A model generated the notes under the pieces. It was not told the DNA's origin and did not search any database. It saw only the letters and a program-made list of their open reading frames with translations. The position numbers were made by a program, and so were the translations under genes. Positions 59,720 through 64,000 of a stretch of DNA of 64,000 nt are shown here, piece after piece (within the stretch, counting starts at the first letter, position 1; the number at the start of each line of letters is the position of its first letter). The stretch comes from Phellopilus nigrolimitatus. Its lineage: Eukaryota > Basidiomycota > Agaricomycetes > Hymenochaetales > Hymenochaetaceae. The stretch lies in contig JAJOHG010000002.1 of NCBI GenBank assembly GCA_021029095.1, forward strand, positions 248,001 through 312,000. The letters are read 5' to 3'.

Positions 59720-60147
59720 ACAGCGTCCATCAAGTGAAGAAAGTAAGCAAAATAGGTCGTATAAATGTGCAGTTGCGTTTGTGGTCGCGAATGACTTGCA
59801 GCCTGCGCAAGTCGACCGAGGCCAACCTTCCAACTTCTGCTTGTTTGGACAACAGACGCGTTACGCGTCACACCATTATAAATGAATCCTCCCTCTTTTT
59901 AATGCAGCAAAGTATCATGCGTCCTTGAATCATATGCACTAATTTCAAAGCTAGAGAAAATATTTGTTCTGGAGGCTTTCTCCCAGTTCTTTCTTTCTTG
60001 GTTTTGGAGACAATTCACGTAATTCACAAAAAATTTAGAACTTTCCAAGATATAAATACCAAATGAGGATTTGTCTGTCACGTCACACTTAACTTCGTCG
60101 ACGTTGACAATGACAAAGTCTCATCCGTACTGCTCTCTGCTACCATC
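59720..60147. promoter_or_regulatory. divergent promoter region between the frameshifted gene and SLU7
   Basis: These 428 bases separate two genes transcribed away from each other. The middle (59930-60060) is A+T-rich. An AATATTT and a TATAAATA-like sequence (about 60051-60058) are present, the latter about 90 bases before the SLU7 start. No coding frame is supported. Confidence 0.45.
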
Positions 60148-62071
60148 ATGGCCTCGTCGTCTGCCGTCGGAAAGCTCTCGCGTGAAGAGTTCAGGAGGCA
60201 AAAGGACCTCGATGCTGCTCGTAAAGCCGGCACAGCTCCAGCCGAGCTCGACCCGGAGGGACGGCCTATAAATCCTCACATTCCTCGTGCGTATTCAATG
60301 AAGTAGCTTGTCTCATTCTTCTTGCTTATTTTTTTCCTTACAGAATACATTTCGCAGGCGCCGTGGTACCTCGACAGCGGAAAGCCCTCTCTAGACCATC
60401 AGCGCAAGACAGATGAACCGGCTCCTGTTTCTGACATTGGCAAATGGTACGATCGCGGGAAGAAGGCCGGTCCCGCCGCGACCAAGTTCCGCAAGGGCGC
60501 ATGCGAGAATTGTGGCGCAATGACGCATAAGCGTCTAGACTGCTTGGAGCGCCCACGTAAGAAAGGTGCGAAGTATACGGGGAGGGACATCCAAGCGGAC
60601 GATATCTCGCAGGACATCGCGCAGGGGTATGACGCAAAGCGAGATAGGTGGAATGGATACGATTCTGCACAGCACAAGAGGATCTACGACGAATACGCTG
60701 CAGTCGAGGCTGCACGCCAGAAGATGCGTGAGGAGGAGATCGACAAGCAGACAACGACGGACTTGGCGGCGGTGCGTAAGGTAGCGAAGGCCGGCAAGGG
60801 CGAGGGCGGCGAGGACGGTGACGCGGATTTCGGGTCGAGCGATGAGGAGGACGGTGACGAGGAAAAGTACGCCGATGCGGCAGATGCGGTCGGCCAAAAG
60901 CTCGACACGAAAACGCGCATTACGGTGCGGAACCTGCGTATTCGTGAGGACACGGCGAAGTACCTCGTCAACCTTGACCCAGAAAGTGCGTACTACGACC
61001 CTAAGACCCGTTCCATGCGCGACCCTCCCATGAGAGATGTGCCTGCGGAGGACGCCAAATTCGCCGGCGACAATTTCTTCCGCTTCTCCGGCGAGTCGTC
61101 GAACGTGCAGCGCTTGCAGCTCTTCGCGTGGCAGTCCGCGGCACGCGGGAACGATGTGCACCTCAACGCGAACCCGACGCAAGGCGAGATCCTGCACAAA
61201 CAATACAGGGAGAGGAAGGAGGAGATGCGCGACACGCAGAAGGTCGGGATTCTCGCTAAGTATGGCGGCGAGGAATATCTCGAGAAGGCGCCGAAAGAGC
61301 TTCTGCAAGGACAGACGGAGGACTACGTGGAGTACTCGCGGACGGGTCAGGTTATCAAGGGTCGGGAAAAGGCGAAGGCGAGATCGAAGTATTTGGAAGA
61401 TGGTAAGTCTCTTCTTGTCTTACGAAGCGGTCCGCGTTTTCATGCGTCTTTCAGCCTTCATAAATAACCACAGTGCTGTTTGGGGTTCGTGGTATGATCC
61501 TTCCTCCGGTCAATGGGGTTTCGCATGCTGTCACTCGGTTCTGCATGCCTCATACTGCGCCGGTCTCGCCGGGATCGAAGCAACAAAGGCGAGCAGCGCA
61601 CAGAACCTTCTCACCTCTGCATCATATGATGCTCCCGCCAGCTCCGCTGCAGCTCCAAACAAATCGCTTGTGGATGCGCACCAAGAGAAACTCGAGAAGG
61701 GTGAGCGCGGCGGCAAGGGTAGGGACCGCGACGAGAAGTTCGGGTCGGCCAAGTGGAAGCTGGGCGAGGGTGACGTGCAGCTCGATCAGGAGAGGCTCGT
61801 GGAGGCCATGAAGGAAGAGCGGAAGCGCAAGTCGAGGGCAGACGACGAGGGCGGGGAGGAATGGGGGAAGAAGAAAAAGTATAACAGTAGCTTGGCTGGG
61901 GGAATGGATAAGCATGAGGTCACTGAAGAAGAACTTGGTGCGTATCTGCTCTTTTTGGCTTTGCGGCTTTCGGCTAACTGAGTTTCGTTATCTGCAGAGG
62001 CGTATAGGAGAACTCGGGCCGCTGGAACGGAGGATCCCATGTTTAACTACCAAGACGCAGATTTCGTGTAG
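60148..62071 (+). CDS. SLU7: pre-mRNA splicing factor SLU7
   Basis: Slu7 acts in the second step of splicing, helping choose the 3' splice site. The gene starts at 60148 (MASSSAVGKLSREEFRRQKD) and ends at 62071 (DPMFNYQDADFV), about 570 residues in four or five exons. Family marks in order: NPHIPQYISQAPWYLDSGKP, the zinc knuckle CENCGAMTHKRLDC, ERPRKKGAKYTGRDIQADD, YDAKRDRWNGYD, RNLRIREDTAKYLVNLDPES and AYYDPKTRSMRDPP, NFFRFSGES, and LLQGQTEDYVEYSRTGQVIK. After an intron comes FINNHSAVWGSWYDPSSGQW, then GFACCHS. The acceptor before CCTTCATAAATAACC gives the conserved INNH, so it is preferred over the later CACAG. A Lys-rich tail carries likely nuclear signals. Everything looks intact. Confidence 0.95.
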
Positions 62072-63132
62072 CGGCTTCGTGCACGCCTGCTTCCCTTTTC
62101 TTCGCCTACCATTGACTACCTTCTAATGTATCTTGTAGCGAAAAGTATGTAATTGTATGAACTGACTCAAACGGACGAACTTACATATCTGTGCACACTA
62201 ATTTACTATGCCTCGTTTCGCGGTTTTTTGTTCATTTCAATGAAAAGACGGGGTCAGAACAACTACCAATTCAGATTAAGAAAAAGGTACTGAGGTTTGC
62301 TGAGCCAACAGCACATGCTCATGTAAGTGCAATCATTTTTTTTTTGTGCTACCTAGACATACGTGGTATGTTAGTGCATGCTCAGGAATGAAATATCATT
62401 TTCGCTGGTTGCGAGCTACGACTTCTGCATCATATAGACTCCCTCGCTTTTTATCCTCGTACCAATCTAATGACGACTGCTCGATTCTGTGAGTACCAGA
62501 TTCGAGTTTTCCGTTTCTATACATCGGCAACAAATATGGACCTACACGCTTGATTGGCGCTTCGTTCGCTTAGCGCACGCAAATCGTTTTTCGTCTCCCA
62601 TCGATGACCATCTACATACTTCGCCCGGCTGATCGACCATTATATCTACTGCCTGCTTTCTCTTCGAGTCAATCTATGTACTTGGCTAACAGGCATGAAC
62701 CCTGAGGTGCTGCAAATGCTTCCGCTGCGCGTCCGAACGAATGCAAGATACACTGGTTGGGCACGCTCCTTCCGTGATACATTCTCTTGAATGTCGAGCG
62801 CAGATGCCTGTCCGCGTCGGACTGCAAGGGGAGAGCTACGCCTTCTGTATTCTTTCTCTGAGAAGATACCTCTGAAGGCGCTTGGGCCCTTACAGAGTTC
62901 TTATGCTCTAACGCGCAGTCGAGAGCCGCGCTCTGCCCCTTCCTCCCAAATTGTACCCATCAACCAATTGTCTCAGCAACGATTCTGTTTGACAACGGTC
63001 TGGATTAAATAAGGCTGGGGCTGGTGCCGGGCTGACCGACTGGCTGACCGTACTCATCTGTGACGCGCCGCGCCGATGAAGTGACGTACCATCGGAAGCA
63101 AATATTTTTAGAGCAGCGTCATCGTCAGCCAC
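62072..63132. other. intergenic, about 1.1 kb
   Basis: This stretch lies between the SLU7 stop and the promoter of the Kex2-repeat gene, both plus-strand. Short frames at 62191-62391 and 62791-63012 have no family resemblance. Close to the right end, GGCTGACCG occurs twice within 21 bases (63030-63050) and TGACGT at 63082-63087; both are candidate regulatory sites for the next gene. Confidence 0.45.
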
Positions 63133-63186
63133 CGGGCTGGCTGAGGCGGGCAGGAGGCTGGCTGGGAGGCGGGCAGAGAGGCGGGC
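63133..63186. repeat. short direct repeats in the Kex2-repeat gene promoter
   Basis: A purine-rich stretch built from repeated GGCTGG and AGGCGGGCA units, placed just upstream of the TATA box. Repeated GC-rich blocks here may bind an activator. The match to any known factor was not tested. Confidence 0.5.
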
Positions 63187-63199
63187 ATCTCCCGAGGAA

Positions 63200-63207
63200 T
63201 ATAAAAA
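63200..63207 (+). promoter_or_regulatory. TATA box of the Kex2-repeat gene
   Basis: TATAAAAA lies 171 bases before the start codon. It is followed by a C/T- and CACCCA-rich leader (63211-63370), a layout common in highly expressed fungal secretory genes. Transcription would be expected to start around 63235-63250. Confidence 0.7.
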
Positions 63208-63370
63208 GCGCAGCTTCTTGCTCGTTCAACCCCATCGCTCCTCCGCGACTTCCACAGCTATCTTCTTTGTCTTCGCATCCACACACCCACACCCACACCC
63301 ACACTCGCCAACCAACACACACTCTTTCAACAACACACTCTCTACATCTCAGTGTTTCTACTTGTTCAGC

Positions 63371-64000
63371 ATGCGCTCCTACGTCGTTGCCGCTTTCGTC
63401 TTCGCCATCCTCAGCGGTGGTAACTCTGTCCTCGCTGCCCCAGCCTCTCCCATTCCCGCCGGAGCACCTGCCATCCCGGTCCTTGGCTCGCTTCCGAAGG
63501 CACCTCAGCCGCCCCAGCCACCCCAGCCCCCCAAGCCCCCTGCCGTGCCTTCCGCCCCGGCGTTTAAACGCTACTACGACGACAGTGTCCGTCAGGATGG
63601 CGGTAACAACAACGTGATCAAGAAAACGGGAGTCGACATCCCTATACTTACTCCCTCTACAGGCGGGGAGAACAACAAGAACGGTCCAGGTCCCAGTAAG
63701 CGCTACGTCGACTACAGCTACAACCACAACGGCGGTGACAACAACGTGGTCAAAAACACGGGAGCCAAAGTCCCGGTTCTTAGCCCCTCAGACACGGATA
63801 GCTTCGACAAACGCTACATCGACGAGAGCTACAACCACAACGGCGGCGACAACTCGGTAGTCAAAGGCACGGGAGCCACGGTCCCTGTTCTTAGCCCCTC
63901 AGACAAGGATGGTTTCGACAAGCGCTACATCGACGAGAGCTACAACCACAACGGCGGCGACAACTCGGTAATCAAAGACACAGGAGCCACAGTCCCAATC
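63371..64000 (+). CDS. secreted Kex2-processed repeat protein (KEP), 3' end outside the window
   Basis: An open frame of 210 codons runs from ATG 63371 to the window edge with no stop. A signal peptide (MRSYVVAAFVFAILSGGNSV, cut after LAA or LA) leads to a Pro/Ala-rich spacer with PQPPQPPQPPKPP. From residue 68 the protein is tandem units, each preceded by Lys-Arg, the Kex2 cleavage pair (KR at 66-67, 110-111, 147-148 and 184-185). Unit 1 is 44 residues, units 2 and 3 are 37 each, and unit 4 is cut at the edge. Each unit begins with Tyr; units 2-4 share Y-[IV]-D-[EY]-SYNHNGGDN and TGA-x-VP. No Cys is present. Precursors of this build yield several small secreted peptides; known relatives in layout are Ustilago Rep1 repellents, alpha-factor-like precursors and dikaritin RiPP precursors. 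Function here is unknown, and no UstY-type (DUF3328) partner is in the window. Confidence 0.85.
   Translation, partial: MRSYVVAAFVFAILSGGNSVLAAPASPIPAGAPAIPVLGSLPKAPQPPQPPQPPKPPAVPSAPAFKRYYDDSVRQDGGNNNVIKKTGVDIPILTPSTGGENNKNGPGPSKRYVDYSYNHNGGDNNVVKNTGAKVPVLSPSDTDSFDKRYIDESYNHNGGDNSVVKGTGATVPVLSPSDKDGFDKRYIDESYNHNGGDNSVIKDTGATVPI
63572..64000 (+). repeat. tandem coding repeat of the Kex2-processed protein
   Basis: Four units are visible: 63572-63703 (132 bases, divergent), 63704-63814 (111), 63815-63925 (111) and 63926-64000 (75 bases, cut by the edge). The first 45 bases of units 3 and 4 (63815-63859 and 63926-63970) are identical, so these copies arose recently or are kept alike by recombination. 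The array very likely continues beyond the window. Confidence 0.9.

Noticed and set aside
63281..63306. Telomere-like CACCCA repeats
   Set aside because: The unit is not the TTAGGG/CCCTAA repeat typical of filamentous fungi. The tract is short and lies within a C/T-rich 5' leader.
63125..63727. 200-codon minus-strand frame opposite the Kex2-repeat gene
   Set aside because: It is the antisense image of the promoter repeats and the Pro-rich spacer. Its composition is repetitive Val/Arg/Gly and it lacks domain features; the plus strand has a signal peptide and ordered repeats.
1..64000. CRISPR array, rRNA, transposase or viral remnant
   Set aside because: No regularly spaced short repeats with unique spacers, no rRNA signature and no recognisable transposase, integrase or reverse-transcriptase motif were seen by eye on either strand.

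Overview
The window is nuclear DNA of a filamentous basidiomycete, most likely an Agaricomycete. Genes are dense, on both strands, and broken by many short GT-AG introns of about 45-80 bases. The gene families also fit: a Ras-associating LRR-PP2C adenylate cyclase, a Csf1-type bridge protein, a secreted GH2 beta-mannosidase, Rmt2, and a secreted Kex2-repeat protein. Gene models were built by eye from splice sites and protein family signatures, so exon edges and some starts are approximate.

Left part (1-19000): the 5' end of an unknown gene; adenylate cyclase (606-6568, -); glyoxalase I (-) divergent from a NIPA-like Mg2+ transporter (+); an intron-containing tRNA-Ser(GCT) (-); a small ORF broken by one TGA; a short-chain dehydrogenase that has lost its YxxxK active-site block; TRAPP subunit Bet5 (-); and a Fun30/SMARCAD1-type SNF2 remodeller (-).

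Middle (19000-35900): about 4 kb with several canonical minus-strand introns but no recognisable protein; a mitochondrial-carrier-like protein (-); a Zn2Cys6 transcription factor (+); U2AF small subunit (+); ALG14 (-), a five-exon gene made of short exons; and a GLTSCR1/BICRA-domain protein (-).

Right part (35900-64000): the 11 kb Csf1/BLTP1-type lipid-transfer gene (-), divergent from a securin-like gene (+); secreted beta-mannosidase (+); arginine methyltransferase Rmt2 (-), divergent from an F-box-like gene (+); a membrane/coiled-coil hypothetical carrying two apparent single-base insertions (-); and splicing factor SLU7 (+). At the right edge is an open-ended gene for a secreted protein made of tandem, Kex2-cleavable repeats (63371 to beyond 64000).

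Most genes are single-copy housekeeping genes with no shared pathway. U2AF1 and SLU7 both act in 3' splice-site choice, ALG14 in N-glycan assembly, Bet5 and Csf1 in membrane traffic and lipid supply, and Fun30 and the BICRA-like protein in chromatin. The most unusual item is the Kex2-repeat precursor, which looks like a source of several near-identical Tyr-led secreted peptides. No transposase, CRISPR array or rRNA was seen.
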